Below, piece after piece: positions 42,872 to 54,877 of a stretch of 64,000 nt of DNA. Every line of letters begins with the position of its first letter. The first letter of the stretch is position 1. A program made the position numbers and the translations under genes. Origin of the DNA: Letharia columbiana (Eukaryota > Ascomycota > Lecanoromycetes > Lecanorales > Parmeliaceae); contig NW_023501036.1 in assembly GCF_014066305.1 (NCBI RefSeq), positions 817,501 through 881,500 on the forward strand. The letters are read 5' to 3'. A model generated the notes under the pieces. That model was not told where the DNA came from. It ran no database searches and saw nothing but the letters and a program-made list of their open reading frames with translations.

Positions 42872-43596
42872 ATGACCGAACACCTGCAATCGAACGTGTC
42901 TCAGGACCTCGTCTGGGAGATATGCCGTATGTTTCGGTATGCCATCACTTCGTATGGACCTCAGTCCTAATGAATCAATGCCAGGTCCGAACAACGCATT
43001 CTTGGTGAAGCGCAAAAGCGGAGGGGGTTCCCAATTCTCGAGAGATCCTCTCAACTTGATGAACAAGCACTCTAGGAAGGTAGGCTGCAACTCCCAAGCT
43101 CACTTATTCAACGACTGACGATAACCCTAGTATGCCGGCTTCGTCAATAACAAGGTACGCAATACTAGTGCTCTCGCACCAAAAAATGAATGCCTAGATC
43201 GCTCGAGAATGGAAGCTGATTGCTCTCCTTGGAGTAGGCCGTTGGCATTCATCCTGCAGAGAAAGGCGGCGTGACGTTGGCTACCAAAAAGACAAAGCAT
43301 CTCAATCGACCCGCAGTCAACAAGAACGAGGTCTCGTGGAGCGGGCAGAAGTCGGGACCAAAGTCAGTCACCGCTGTACGATCCCGAAGTTTGGAGTTCA
43401 AATCTGCTGACCAGCTGGCAGAATTTACAAAGGTATCGTCAATTACACAGCGAAGCAAGGCTACCGAGCAGATCTTCGTCAAGAGGCCGTTGCTCGCGCC
43501 AGTGCTATCCGCGAATCACAGAGACCAAAGAAGGAAGATCCTGAACCGAAAATTCGCGGCTCAAAAGCAAAGAAGGCGGAAGAGAAGTCTACGTGA
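42872..43596 (+). CDS. 60S ribosomal protein eL28 (L28e)
   Basis: Large-subunit ribosomal protein found in filamentous fungi and animals but absent from baker's yeast. Five exons (42872-42926, 42985-43079, 43131-43154, 43238-43362, 43422-43596) give 157 aa. Family blocks: VSQDLVWEICR, NNAFLVKRK, QFSRDPLNLMNKHSRKYAGF, IYKGIVNYTAKQGYRADLRQ and a Lys-rich tail. The 24-nt third exon (YAGFVNNK) and the GTCAGT donor in exon 4 are required. Reading through that last intron leads into the wrong frame, a trap for naive ORF calling. Confidence 0.93.
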
Positions 43597-44228
43597 TGAG
43601 TCTTGAAGGGAGATGTGACAGGGCTCTACCATGCTGCCACATTGCGAGGCAGTACCCAGCTCGATCTTAGCCCACACGCAATACAATATGGAGTCGATGC
43701 ATTTCTTGCGACCGCTCTGCTTTGTATGAGAGGTATGCTGAGCGTTGGGGAGATGGTGTTGTGCTAGAGACCTTGTAAAGCCGCACAAAATACCAACATG
43801 ATATGAGAGTCTTTGCTCAGATGGACGACGTATTGGCATAACGTTAGAAATGTGAAAGTTAAGGTAGGCATCGTAGACAGGTAGGTAGTAGCTCCATAAG
43901 TCGATAACCCAAAAAGCAGATTCTGAAGTCTGTCAACGGTCAAACTCAAAGCGCCTTAGTGCCAGTCGGCCGTTCATGACCCCGCGAGCCCCGCCAAAAA
44001 CATTCAGCTTTCTTACTTTGGTGGGGTTTTAGGGGCTTTAGGGGGGGTTTCTCCGGCCAACCTCCAACCAACGCATTCGATCAACCTCACCGACTGTCCG
44101 ACAAAACCTCTTTCCTCTTAATCCAATCTACCCGTTGCTGGTAGCGAAGTCAAATACGTTTTCTTCAAGTCCTCAAATTACTGACGGGCAATTGCAGAAC
44201 ATCTCGTACCTCATCTCACTCAGTCAAG
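43597..44228. other. Intergenic region eL28-malate dehydrogenase
   Basis: 630 bp with the malate dehydrogenase promoter; contains the G-tract cluster listed next and a CT-rich leader ending TCAAG just before the ATG. Confidence 0.55.
44023..44047 (+). promoter_or_regulatory. Putative G-quadruplex motif
   Basis: GGGG-TTTTA-GGGG-CTTTA-GGGGGGG fits the G3+N1-7 x4 pattern (the final G7 supplies two tracts). It lies about 180 bp upstream of the malate dehydrogenase start, on the coding strand. Whether it folds or regulates is unknown. Confidence 0.5.
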
Positions 44229-45601
44229 ATGGTCAAAGCAGGTAGGCATTGCCGTTAGCACAACGTTGGCGTTCCCTTTTCTGACAGCTGTCCAGTCGTT
44301 CTTGGGGCCTCTGGTGGCATTGGCCAGGTAGGGAGCTCTTTGCTGAAACATGTCAAGCAACTAGATCAGTGCTGACGTTGCTTCGCCCAGCCCCTCTCCC
44401 TTCTCCTGAAAGCCAGCCCATTGGTCGATGAGCTCTCACTCTACGATGTTGTCAATACTCCTGGCGTCACAGCCGATCTCTCTCACATCTCCTCAATAGC
44501 CGTATGTGCCCCTAAAGAGAGTCATTTAAGGTCTGGTAACTAAGAGACAACAGAAAATCACGGGATATCTACCTGCTGATGATGGCTTGAAGAAGGCCTT
44601 GACTGGAGCAGACGTCGTACTCATCCCTGCTGGCATTCCTAGTCCGTAATTCGAGCTTCAAGCCACGCATTCAAGAGCTGACGGAGAAACAGGAAAGCCT
44701 GGCATGACCCGTGATGATCTCTTCAAGATTAATGCTGGCATCGTTCGCGACCTCGTCAAAGGCATTGGAGAGTACAGCCCAGAAGCCTTCATCTTGGTCA
44801 TCTCTAACCCAGTAAACTCTACTGTTCCCATTGCTGCCGAAGTCATGAAGCAGGCCGGCAAATTTGACCCAAAGCGTCTGTTCGGTGTCACCACTCTGGA
44901 TGTCGTCCGCGCCGAGACTTTTGTTCAGGACATCACTGGCGAGAAGGACCCTTCCAAGACCGTCATCCCTGTCATTGGTGGTCACTCTGGCGAAACCATC
45001 GTACCTCTTTTCAGTCTCGCAAAGCCTGCAGTTAAAATTCCGGCAGAGAAGCTCGCGCCTCTAATCAAGCGTTCGTCACTAGCTTCCTGAAGGTAGTCAT
45101 CTTACTAACCAGAGGTTAGGTGTCCAATTCGGCGGAGATGAGGTCGTCGAGGCTAAAGGGGGCGCAGGATCCGCAACTCTCTCCATGGCATACGCCGGTT
45201 TCCGGTAAGGACGTTCATGGTCCCTCGTCAGGCGCATGACTTGCTAAACTTTCTGCACCTAGCTTTGCGGAGAAGGTGATCAAGGCTGCTAAAGGCGAGA
45301 AAGGAATCGTTGAGCCGACGTTCATCTACCTACCAGGTGTCACTGGCGGCGATGCAATCGCCAAAGAAACTGGTGTTGATTATTTCTCTGTACCTGTCGA
45401 GCTCGGGGTACGTCTGCAACGACCTTCCTCCCAAACTGATGTGTATTAATTGTGCTTTAGCCCTCTGGAGCGGAGAAGGCCAACAATATCCTCCCACAAG
45501 TAAATGATGACGAGAAGAATCTTCTCGAGGCTTGCAAAACCGGGTTGAAGGGCAGCATCGAGAAAGGTGTCGAATTCGTGCACAACCCACCGCCAAAGTG
45601 A
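44229..45601 (+). CDS. Malate dehydrogenase, NAD-dependent, cytosolic type
   Basis: Interconverts malate and oxaloacetate. Eight exons (44229-44241, 44296-44327, 44391-44501, 44554-44641, 44693-45070, 45120-45204, 45263-45407, 45461-45601) give 330 aa. Family residues: NAD-binding GASGGIGQ, the substrate-loop region [25 protein letters not shown], the catalytic His in [17 protein letters not shown], and [13 protein letters not shown]. The protein starts [12 protein letters not shown] with no mitochondrial presequence, and it lacks a clear C-terminal SKL, so the cytosol is the likely location. Exon 1 codes only four and a third residues. Convergent with TRS33. Confidence 0.95.
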
Positions 45602-45997
45602 TTCACCCATATGTCGGCTTCTCGTTTGTCTCGGCTTCCCCACTTCTTTGATACTTTATTTCATGTCTCCCACATTCACGATCCCTCAAGTGTCTACCCC
45701 AAAAGCATTATAGGTAGCAAAGTTTGGCTAAGATCATCTCACTGATCGAAGCATTTCCAAGTAGGCTATGAGATCCCGCTCAAACAATTGCGCAGGCATC
45801 AGCGGGCAGCAGGGTTATATTTCTTAGCTTCTAGAAGTCTGCAAGCTCACGATAGAGACTATAAGCAAGGCTTTTAGACATGAATTCACGGACATCTTTT
45901 CCACATGTCTATCAAATGCTTTTGGTCGTCATCGCTAGCAAATCGAACACCAACCATGCCGCTAAGCATCAGTGAAAAGCAATGCAGATGATGGGTA
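45602..45997. other. Convergent region malate dehydrogenase/TRS33
   Basis: About 400 bp of 3' flanks. Nothing else seen. Confidence 0.5.
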
Positions 45998-46810
45998 TCA
46001 AGATTTAGCAGTGATAGTCTTGATCTGAAATGTTGCAGCTGGAAGTTCTGAAGTCTCCGCTTGCACCATCGCGTTGATCCCCATGCTTGCCAATGTCCCT
46101 CGAATAATACCACATGGAAACCAGAGAAACTTCAAGGAGCGTTAGCATGCTAGCAATCTGGGCTCCATAGCAATCTGGGCTGTACCGGTTGCGCGCGGTG
46201 TACTGCTTCCGACGACGACACCATGCTCATGCGTGAGAATGGTTTGAAGCTGTTGTCGGTGAGAACGTAGACACCCTGCATACCCGTTGATCAGCAAACC
46301 CTACATGTTCGGTTCCTGAAAGTAAAGTGTAGACAATCCATACTCGGTGGTTCGTCTTCAGGTTGTCGATCTGCTTCCTGAATACCAGCGTCCACATGTC
46401 CTTGCACAAGAACTTAATCACGTCCAATGTATCTGTGAATCGTGGCCGATCTCTCGAGAACCTGTCCGCAACACCCAATCATGAGCAAGCAAGATTTCTT
46501 GATCGTGGTTTCCTGTAAGCCTCTCCCATCTTGCTCGCTCAGCACACACAGCAAAGACGCCGCCTCACCTCTCAACAAGCCCTTGCCCAACTCTATAACC
46601 TAGCGTCTCCAACCTCCGACAAGCAGCCTCCTTCTGTCCATCTTCGTCCAAGGCCTTCAAGCCATCTTGTTCCGGGTTTGCAAGCTCGCTGGCTAGTCTG
46701 TAAGCCATCGGGACCATTTCGATTAGAAGCAGATCCATGCAAGATGCGTTGAGAAAGGTTGCGTAAGGATCCGAGGCATTGTATGGGGGAAGTGGTGTCT
46801 CGAAGGACAT
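45998..46810 (-). CDS. TRS33: TRAPP complex subunit Trs33 (Bet3 family)
   Basis: Small core subunit of TRAPP, the Rab-GEF/tether for ER-Golgi and Golgi traffic. Four exons (46810-46569, 46461-46344, 46275-46186, 46129-45998) give 193 aa. Family blocks in order: [96 protein letters not shown], and a final ATFQIKT strand. The start [11 protein letters not shown] was chosen over an in-frame ATG 23 codons upstream because homology begins there. The last intron (46130-46185) contains a 14-bp direct repeat. Confidence 0.93.
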
Positions 46811-47328
46811 CGGGACGGCGGGCTGGGAGAAGAAGGACTTTTCCGCGTCATATGGGATTGTGAGACCTCGATACGTCAATGATCATTTTCGGCGTGAAGG
46901 AATTGCGGCAGAGATACGTTATGTGCGTACCGTTTAGGTGGGAGGTTGAATACGTTTCAAATGCCAAGAAAATGAAACGAGTCGAACGAAAAATTTCGTC
47001 TCCAAAGAGCCTCATTGAGCTTGGATATCATGTAAAGGATTGTTCGTCAATACTATCTAAGACGCTCAAGCCAACGCAGTTGGGGTATGTATGCGAAAAA
47101 GCTGTCCGTGCATTTCCTTCCAAGCCTCGAAACCAGTAATTTGAGCAGCTCCTCCGCTGTTTGGAAGACTCCAGAACCCCTTGCAAATGCCGCTCCTATC
47201 TCATGCGCCCTACATCACCCTGACAATAATGGTGCACATACCCGTCGCGAGAAAGAAACGAGCTTGTGCCGAATTTAAAGGAAAGAGACCCAGGGGGTTC
47301 CTGGCCCCAAGACCTGGACACATCAGAC
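46811..47328. other. TRS33 promoter / SIZ 3' flank
   Basis: 520 bp between tandem minus-strand genes, no further feature supported. Confidence 0.5.
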
Positions 47329-49409
47329 TCATCGTGGCTGCGTGTACTCTTTCGGCGTATGATTTGGGGTGGTGAAAGGGTTCGAAGATGGTTGTCTTGG
47401 AACACCTCCATTCTCTCCATTTGTCCTTAAAGGCACGTTTTCCAGTCCAGGGAGTTTGCCGAAGCCACTCGAGGATTTATGGACCAGTTGCTGCCTTTTG
47501 GGGCCTCTTGGTGGATCGTCGTCCTCATCACTGCTCAGAGTCAGGTCGACTACCTGACCTGCAGATCGCTTATTACTGGGCGGCGGTAGTGGTGCTGAAG
47601 AAGTCGAATGTTCTCTCGATGAGATCGGAGGCGTTCGCATGAGTCCTGGCTCCCGAGAGACCTCCGTTTTCACGGAAGCAAGTCGCGGCAGATCTCGAAT
47701 TTCTACGAGGTCCTCTTCACCATCGCTACTGGTGCGTCCGTTGCTGGTTCTCGGTGACGGGGCGCCCCCTGCAGTTTGGGGACCATGTACCATTGGGCTC
47801 AATGGTAACTTGGTCGACCGACTTCGGTGTCGATTTCAAGATATCGGCTACATACCTGCATATTCGTGTTAGCCACAATCCATCGACAAGTCCAGAAAGG
47901 GTCACTGACTGGTCGACTTGTAGATGTTCGTAAGCAGCGGCTTTATTACAGACAGGGCAGGTCCAAGTGGGGGCTTGCTCTTGGAGTTGAAGGAAAGACG
48001 AGGCATCGAAACACTGATTGTGACTGCAGACCGATGAACGGCAGGGCACATCGATCCTCAGCGTCGACAATGGACATTTCAATGACATTATTGAGGATGT
48101 TGCTACGATTTCCGTGTCTTCCGATCTGCTTATCACTGAAAATCGATGGTCAATATTGTCAAGGTTGATTCCTGGAGTTGAGACTACCTACTCTCACGTA
48201 CGACTTGCTCTTTCGCTATTGTTTTACCAGACTTGAGCTTCGCAACCAGTTCTTCCACGGGATGACGCTTAACAAGATTGACCACTATCAGAAATCTCTG
48301 TAAGTGACCATTAGCTAGTACTCTTGACTCTTAGGATTTCATTACGGGACTGCATCTCATCGTCGTCCAAAAAGACTCACCTTCTTGGTGAGTGCGTATG
48401 TAACTATCATGTGGTTATCGTAACCTGGTTTGGGCCGCAGCATTGTGGTGACATCCACAGGTCTCGTTGTCCCCGGCTTGTTTTTGAGGCCCCTGAAATT
48501 GGCTTTTACTTCATCTTGATTGATCTTAATCTCAAGCTGATAGGGGAACTCAATGTCGACTTTTGAGAATGGCGACATGGGTTCTGAAGCAGAGTATATC
48601 ATGGCTCTTGTAGAACCATCCTCACTGAGTCTCTCCGCAATGTCGGCACGAAGATTGATTATCAAATTGACTGTATCTCTTGTCTGCTCTCGGGCTGGAA
48701 CTTTGTGATTAATCACAGACGTCAAAAAAACACGGACCACTGAATATGAGCATCGGGAACCTAACCTAACGCACCTTTACAATCTAATACTGGCGACAGA
48801 GGTTCCAGTATCGAGTAGAAAGGACTGGCTTTGAATTGGGGAGGTCCTAAACTTATGTGAGCACTGTGACTGTAAAAACGCATCAAGGCCGTACATACTC
48901 GGCCCTGTTCCATTTATGCTTGGTGCCATATTGTGCGATCCAGGTCTGATAGAGCTGCTGAAAGAGTGCTGGTAATGGTTTGGTGTTGGTACCGAATTAT
49001 TCGGATACGTGCGAGCAGCAGACGGCGAGGGGGATAGGCGGATTGGATCTAGATCCGGGTTGTTAACGAGGCTCCGGAGACGACTGAAGCCTTCTATGTC
49101 GTTATTGTTTCCGTAGCTGTAGAGTTCTGGAAATGGAGTAGGCACGGTCAGCTTATCGGATGGCCTATAACGTTGTTTAAAGTACTGGCCACAGAAGTCT
49201 CATATCCACAGTGCTTTTTTGGATAGACCAATTTGATTGTGAAGCCGTGCTGTATGAGACTCACTATTGATGATCCGCGTTTGCATAGCAGCTTTGGCGC
49301 CTGAGACTGGAAGGCTTTCCTTTTTCAATATTGTCTTCAGTTGATTGTTCATCAGTGTCTTCACCTTGGCAGACACAATATCGGGGTTGAGGGCGCCTGC
49401 GGAAGCCAT
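47329..49409 (-). CDS. SIZ/PIAS-type SUMO E3 ligase
   Basis: Nuclear E3 helping Ubc9 attach SUMO. Exons 49409-49265, 49126-48899, 48846-48775, 48694-48381, 48297-48192, 48135-47910, 47855-47791 and 47714-47329 give about 513 aa. Order: SAP-like N-terminus (VKTLMNNQLKTILKKE..., residues 12-60), PINIT domain (FKASPFYSILEPLSP onward), SP-RING (CPLSTLRIDVPCRS, CSHNQCFDASSFLQL, TWTCPVCNK) and a C-terminal SUMO-interaction motif VVDLTLSSDEDDD. The frame changes between TIEPNG and DLVEIRD. A 76-nt GTACAT...GAAG intron restores it and is used here. A 1-nt slip at the C5 run (47765-47769) would also do so and keep more linker. Divergent from the DUF2423 gene. Confidence 0.88.
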
Positions 49410-49938
49410 CTTGGAGCGACGTGAGCGTTTTGGAAATGATCAGTAAGAAGGGCTTCTCGGCCTGAGAAGGCGAAGACGTGGGGTGTTGTAACCCAATTTT
49501 GACATGTAGGAAGAGAGAGGATTTAAGAGGGAATACCAAATCTTCTTGAACTCCAATTGCTGCAGGTTTGGGCTAAGTGCTGAGACAATGACGCTGAGAC
49601 GGTTCTGTAGTGTAGAGGTTGAGAGAGTGATGTGAAAGTGCGGTGGAAATTCCGCGCATAAAAAAACACTTCACTTACTCCACAACCCCCCAAAACAGCC
49701 TTCCTTTCAAACGTCTACTTCATGCCAGAACCGTCAACGCGCAGATAGCTCGGACTTCCCTAATATTCCAAATAATGGTTTAGATTCTTCGCCAACTGCA
49801 CACGGAAGAAAACAATCTTTCCACCCAGGCATTACAGCATCGCCCACTCCACTCCTTCACTGCTGCAGCAGAACAGAGTCGTCCCACACAGAGCATACAA
49901 CGCCACTTTGAATACCGAGATCTACACTTTCCACGGGC
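49410..49938. other. Divergent promoter region SIZ / DUF2423 gene
   Basis: 530 bp between divergent starts. Nothing specific identified. Confidence 0.5.
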
Positions 49939-50490
49939 ATGGCTAAGGGTCTAAGATCAAGCCGAAACAAGGCAAACAAATCAAAGCTGCGATCCAATGT
50001 CTTTGGACCCGCGGAAAGTGCAAGGAAGGAGCGGTTGTCAGCCAAACTGATTGAGCTCGCCTCAAAGATCCAGTCAAATCCTGAGGAGGACCTGAAGATG
50101 GTGGATAGAGAAAAAGGTTGGCGTCTCCATGAACAGTCGCTACGGACCCAAGAGTTCTCTGACTTTGTGGACGCCTAGTGACAGAGCAGGAGATCGCTAA
50201 GGAACCAGAGGCACACGTCCCTGCAAGCGAAGAGGGTAGGCTTCCCTTTCCGGAGCCTTCACTTGTAGCTCGACGTGCTAACGCATCTCATTACATCTAC
50301 AGAGATGGATAACGATCAAGCAAAACAACCCAGCTCTACAACGGAGTTGGTATCCAGAAGCACTAGCCGGGTACAGAAACGAGGACGAGGCAAAGCAAGA
50401 GCTTCGATGGTTTTTCCTATCTACAAAAAAGGAAAGAGGGTTGGACCACGCTTGAGCGCGAGGGACAGAAAGAAAAGTCTAAGACCTTGA
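49939..50490 (+). CDS. DUF2423/LLPH-like small basic nucleolar protein
   Basis: Three exons (49939-50116, 50185-50235, 50303-50490) give 138 aa. The N-terminal block MAKGLRSSRNKANKSKLRSN is the DUF2423 signature (yeast YBL028C, animal LLPH), and the C-terminus has the family's aromatic-basic motif (MVFPIYKKGKRVG). The middle is acidic and Glu-rich. Relatives are small, strongly basic nuclear/nucleolar proteins, probably linked to ribosome assembly; no biochemical activity is evident from sequence. The first intron's donor is weak (GTTGGC), but skipping it gives a stop within 21 codons and loses the conserved tail. Confidence 0.85.
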
Positions 50491-51004
50491 ATTGTGTGGG
50501 TTTGCCCCAGTTGGACTGTATGCTATGACTTGTGCACCGGCGCCCCATAGATGAGTAGCACAGATGAGTAGCACAAACTATGAAGGTTGCTGTTCTGTCT
50601 CAATGTTCTGGAAGCGTGCCCTGTCGGAGTATTTCGTCTTTCACCCAGACTGTAGAGCCAGACCGAGCGAGATACGACCAAGCACGACCAAGCACGATCA
50701 AGCACGACCAAGCGATCAAGCGATAAAGCGAAAAGCTTTAAAGCGATACAAGTAGAGTAACTGGGGCTCTGGCTAAGGCTGACGGGAGATCTTCGCCGGC
50801 GTAGAGGTGCATGAGCGCCATGAGGCTTCCCGGACCGCATAATAGCAGACTCGAAACATTGAGAAGATACAAACTTATGCTTGGGAAATCACTAAAAGTG
50901 GTCAGCATTACTTAACCTTGTCTACTGGCAATGCCCGTAAGAAGTATATGCCTTCTTTGGTCAGCAGCCACAAAATGATCAAGGTCATCAAGCATGCTTC
51001 TGTC
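50491..51004. other. Intergenic region upstream of LAS21
   Basis: 510 bp holding a short 10-bp repeat array and the LAS21 promoter. Open frames here lack family support. Confidence 0.5.
50671..50730. repeat. 10-bp tandem repeat
   Basis: Four units of (GAT/AGC)ACGA(C/T)CA followed by decaying AGCGATCAAG/CGATAAAGCG copies. Confidence 0.85.
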
Positions 51005-54000
51005 ATGTCGCGAAGCCTTTCCTTACTGCTCTTGACCCTCGCAAATCTACTGATACCCATATCTATCTTTATCTTTGCAACCGGTTTCTTTCCTTACAAA
51101 CCTTTTATACCAGGCAGGGCCACCTTCCAGGACCCGAACAATGGCGGCCAACTTGCATCAGCACCGTTCGACAAGGTCATATTCATGGTGGTCGATGCGC
51201 TCAGAAGGTTGCCTCCCATTCTACATCAGCGTCAATCAATCACACTAATTCTCCTAGTGACTTCGTCTACTCTCCCGAGTCGGGCTTCAAATTTACTCAA
51301 GCGTGAGCTATCAGTGTGGTGCATCTAGTGTCTCTAGACGCTAATTTACTTTCCCAGCCTCATAAGATCCGGCGCTGCCATGCCTTTCACCGCCCATGCA
51401 ACTTCGCCTACCATTACCATGCCCAGAGTCAAAGCAATCACCACCGGATCCATCCCCTCCTTCCTTGATGTAATTCTCAACTTTGCCGAGTCGGACACGA
51501 CTTCCAATCTTGCAAGTCAGGATACTTGGCTCGCTCAATTGAAGGACAAGCAAGGAGGAAAGCTGGTCATGTATGGGGACGATACCTGGCTGAAGTTGTT
51601 TCCCGATACCTTTCTTCGTGTCGATGGTACTTCAAGCTTTTTCGTATCGGTCAGTGGTTGTTCTTTTAAGGAAATGTACAGTAGAAATAGCAGTACTAAG
51701 AGTCAATTGCCAGGATTTTACCGAAGTAGATCATAATGTGACGAGGAACATTCCGTCAGAGTTGAAGCGGAGCGACTGGAATGGCATGATCATGCATTAT
51801 CTAGGCCTTGATCACATTGGGCATAAATCCGGACCACGAAGGTAGCCCTCATACGAGATCATGTTTGACCAGGAGCACTAATTCACCCAGTCCTCACATG
51901 GTTCCGAAGCAGTCAGAAATGGATGGCATTGTCGAACAGATATACAGAGCAATTGAGACGGAGGAACATCTCCACTCCACGCTCTTTGTCCTGTGCGGCG
52001 ATCATGGCATGAACGACGCTGGGAACCATGGGGGCTCGGCAGAAGGCGAGACCTCTCCAGCACTGGTATTCATGTCCCCGAAGCTTCAAACCATTTCCCA
52101 AGGCTCCGAATCCCCGGTCGCCTTGCCCGAAGCCACGTTCAGCTACTACAACACGGTAGAACAGTCCGATATCGCCCCCACTCTTGCTGGCTTACTGGGC
52201 TTTCCAATACCGCTCAATAACTTGGGCGTGTTCATACCAGATCTCCTGGGCTTTTGGGAAAAAGGTTGGTGAGATCTAAAGAGCAATGTCCGCAAGGGGA
52301 CTTCGGCTGATGACCCTTGTAGACGTAAGAGTAGGCCTTCTCTTGCAGAACGCTCGACAAATCTTAAATATTGTCCGCGGCGCTTTCCCCAGACTATCAT
52401 TCAGCGAAGCCGAAACGCTGGATGACTGTACTTTGGCAATGTCCGCTGGAGAGACGCTGAGCTGTCTTTGGTTCGACGCAGCAAGCCTAGTAGATGTTCC
52501 CAGTCACATCGACACGGCTGCAGCGCTGCATGCGTTGACAAGGGTCAGTAACAGGGTGGGCCTTCATCTATTCGACTGCTGAATGATCGCAGTTCTCCAA
52601 ACACGCTCAAGATGTCATGAGCAGCACTGCGAGTAACTACAATCTGTCGAGACTCGGTATTGGTATTGGTCTAGCCGCACTGGCAACGGTTGCAGGGACA
52701 GCGACTGTCTCTACAGCCTTGCTCGAAACCCAAGCGACCGGACTGTGGATCTCACTCGTTTTCACTGCATATGGAATCATGATGTTTGCAACCAGCTACG
52801 TTGAAGAAGAACAGCACTTCTGGTACTGGGCTTCTTCCAGCTGGCTTGGATGGCTGCTTTTGAAACGGTAGGACTTGCATTCGATCGTAAAGTGTGACTT
52901 GTTAATGTCGTACAGGCGCAATGCTGCGACGCTGCCAGGCTCGTGGGAGCTCTGGTTTGCAGCTTCGCTGCTGGTACTATTGCGAATCGTTCGCGCCTGG
53001 AATCAGACAGGTCAAAAGCATGCCGGGGAGCCAGACATCGCAAGAACTTTCCTCCCAGCACACAACATATTACTGTGGCTTCTTGTGCTCGTAACATATC
53101 TTGATGTTATCCAACGCCTCTCGAGGAGGGCCTTACCATGGGCCTCTCGCCACCTCGCTACAGCAGCTTCCCTAGCTTTAGGCATTGCAGCACTGGGATT
53201 CAAAGTTGCGTTTACGAAAGCTGATGCTCCAGAACTCCTCGAAGGCCTCGGATATCTTTGTGTAAGACCTTTCGAACAGGCATCGTTAGTAGCTCAGGCA
53301 AGAGCCATATTCACAGGTATTGCTATCATGACGGTGCTGACCAGCTTTCCTGCGGTATACCAAAGGGTACGGGGAGGGCGAGAAAGCAAAGGTAGAGGTC
53401 AACTCAAGCCCATTGGGAAGTCCGCTCACTGAAATCACTCCAGATATCTCGCGGCCTGTCCACGACCTCTTCACACTTTTTTTCCTCACCCAATCCCGAG
53501 CCACCAACGTCCCCCTTTTTCTTTTGTTCGAAGTTCAATACCAAGCGCTGGATTCCCTTCGACTCTCGGGTATCGATTTGACATTGACATCTCTGCTTTT
53601 TCAACACGTATCATTCTTTGCCTTTGGCGGCTCGAACGCCATCTCCTCGATTGATCTTTCCAACGCTTACAACGGTATCGATGGATACAACGTAGTGGCT
53701 GTGGGTGTGTTGACTTTCTGCGGTAATTGGGCGGGTCCCTTGTGGTGGACGTCCGCAACAGCGCTGCTTTTGTCCAGGCGAGATAAGCAGCATCAGAAAT
53801 GGATTCGGCATCTGTCCTTGCTCTCTACTTTTGTCTCGAGTAGCCTTCTGTTTGTAATGCTTGCATGTACAGCTTTGCGAGCGCATTTGTTCATCTGGAC
53901 GGTCTTTTCGCCCAAGTATCTCTACAGCATAGCGTGGAGCATGGGGCAACATCTCTGTATTAATATTGGCTATGGTAGCCTGCTTTTCTGGATAAGCTCC

Positions 54001-54021
54001 TGGCAGATTGGAGCTCAATAA
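51005..54021 (+). CDS. LAS21: GPI ethanolamine-phosphate transferase 2 (GPI7/LAS21)
   Basis: ER enzyme that adds ethanolamine phosphate to the second mannose of GPI anchors. Nine exons (51005-51207, 51258-51302, 51358-51649, 51714-51841, 51891-52264, 52323-52543, 52593-52867, 52916-53391, 53444-54021) give 863 aa. One N-terminal membrane segment precedes a lumenal alkaline-phosphatase-like domain with the metal/catalytic motifs VDALRSDF, TSPTITMPR, YGDDTWLKLFP, LDHIGHKSGP and CGDHGMNDAGNHGG. From about residue 530 come many hydrophobic segments (polytopic C-terminal half). Two donors are GTTG-type, weaker than usual. In-frame ATGs lie up to 29 codons upstream; the hydrophobic segment right after 51005 favours this one. 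69 bp separate its stop from that of RMP1. Confidence 0.94.
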
Positions 54022-54090
54022 TAGACCACATGTATAATCAATCATTGCAAGTCTTGGATAGCTCAGAATTCAGAGATGGGCTCTCAAAGT

Positions 54091-54877
54091 TCAGTTCAAA
54101 CCTTGGAAAAGGTCATCAATAGCATTGACTGGCTTCCTCTGCCTCTGCCTCTTAGTAGGCGCTGACGATGCACACGGCTTGAAGCCAGCAATGGCGTTGC
54201 CGGGTTCTGGTTGCGGTGATTCAATCTCACCGTTTGCTGTTTTTTTAACTCCTGGGCCAGCTCCTTCCCTTTCACGAAGGCGCTTTTCCGCACCCCTACC
54301 GCGTTCTGGTCCGGTGAGAATGTCGAACGCAAGGGCGGAATATACCCCCACATCAGTCGCGTGGCTCGAAGTAGTTCTCCGCACAGCTTCACCAAAATCC
54401 TCAGACAGATTCAAAGGAAAATTGTCTTTGCTGTCCACAAGCTCCATTGCAGGATCCATTCGGTCTTCGGCTTGGTCAGTATAAGGGGCCACAAGTCTCC
54501 GAATTCTAGAAAGCTCTGCAACAAGTGTCAGGCCAAGCGATGAAAATTGACTATCTTGGATTAGTTGAGTGAAACACCTGAGGAGAGATTAGACCGGAGT
54601 CAAAGAGGCAACCACATTAACCCCTTCTAACTTACGCGTAGCACCTCGGCAGCAAGACTTGATACATGTGTTTCACGCGGGCTTGAGCACGCAAAATGTC
54701 TCTCGCTTGAATTTCGTGTATCAACTTGCTCAAGCAGTGCTTCAGCATGGAAAACCATTTCCACCACTTGGAGTGCCGATGCTGGTTCTTGTTTCGATGA
54801 TGTAGCAGATGGAAGGTATGAGTCGCTACCTGCATTTGGGTAATTTCCAAGTCCATTTTTTCAGAGATGGCCGTCAC
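54091..54877 (-). CDS. RMP1: RNase MRP protein subunit RMP1
   Basis: RMP1 distinguishes RNase MRP (pre-rRNA and some mRNA processing) from RNase P. Two exons (54877-54636, 54577-54091) give 242 aa. The family's hallmark is visible near residues 23-45: THTFHLLHHRNKNQHR then WWKWFSML, with a second conserved helix LPRCYACFTQLI and LGLTLVAELSRIRRL. The C-terminal third is low-complexity and basic (TKRQRQRKPVNAIDDLF). The intron splits the domain and must be removed for the helix to form. Convergent with LAS21. Confidence 0.85.
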
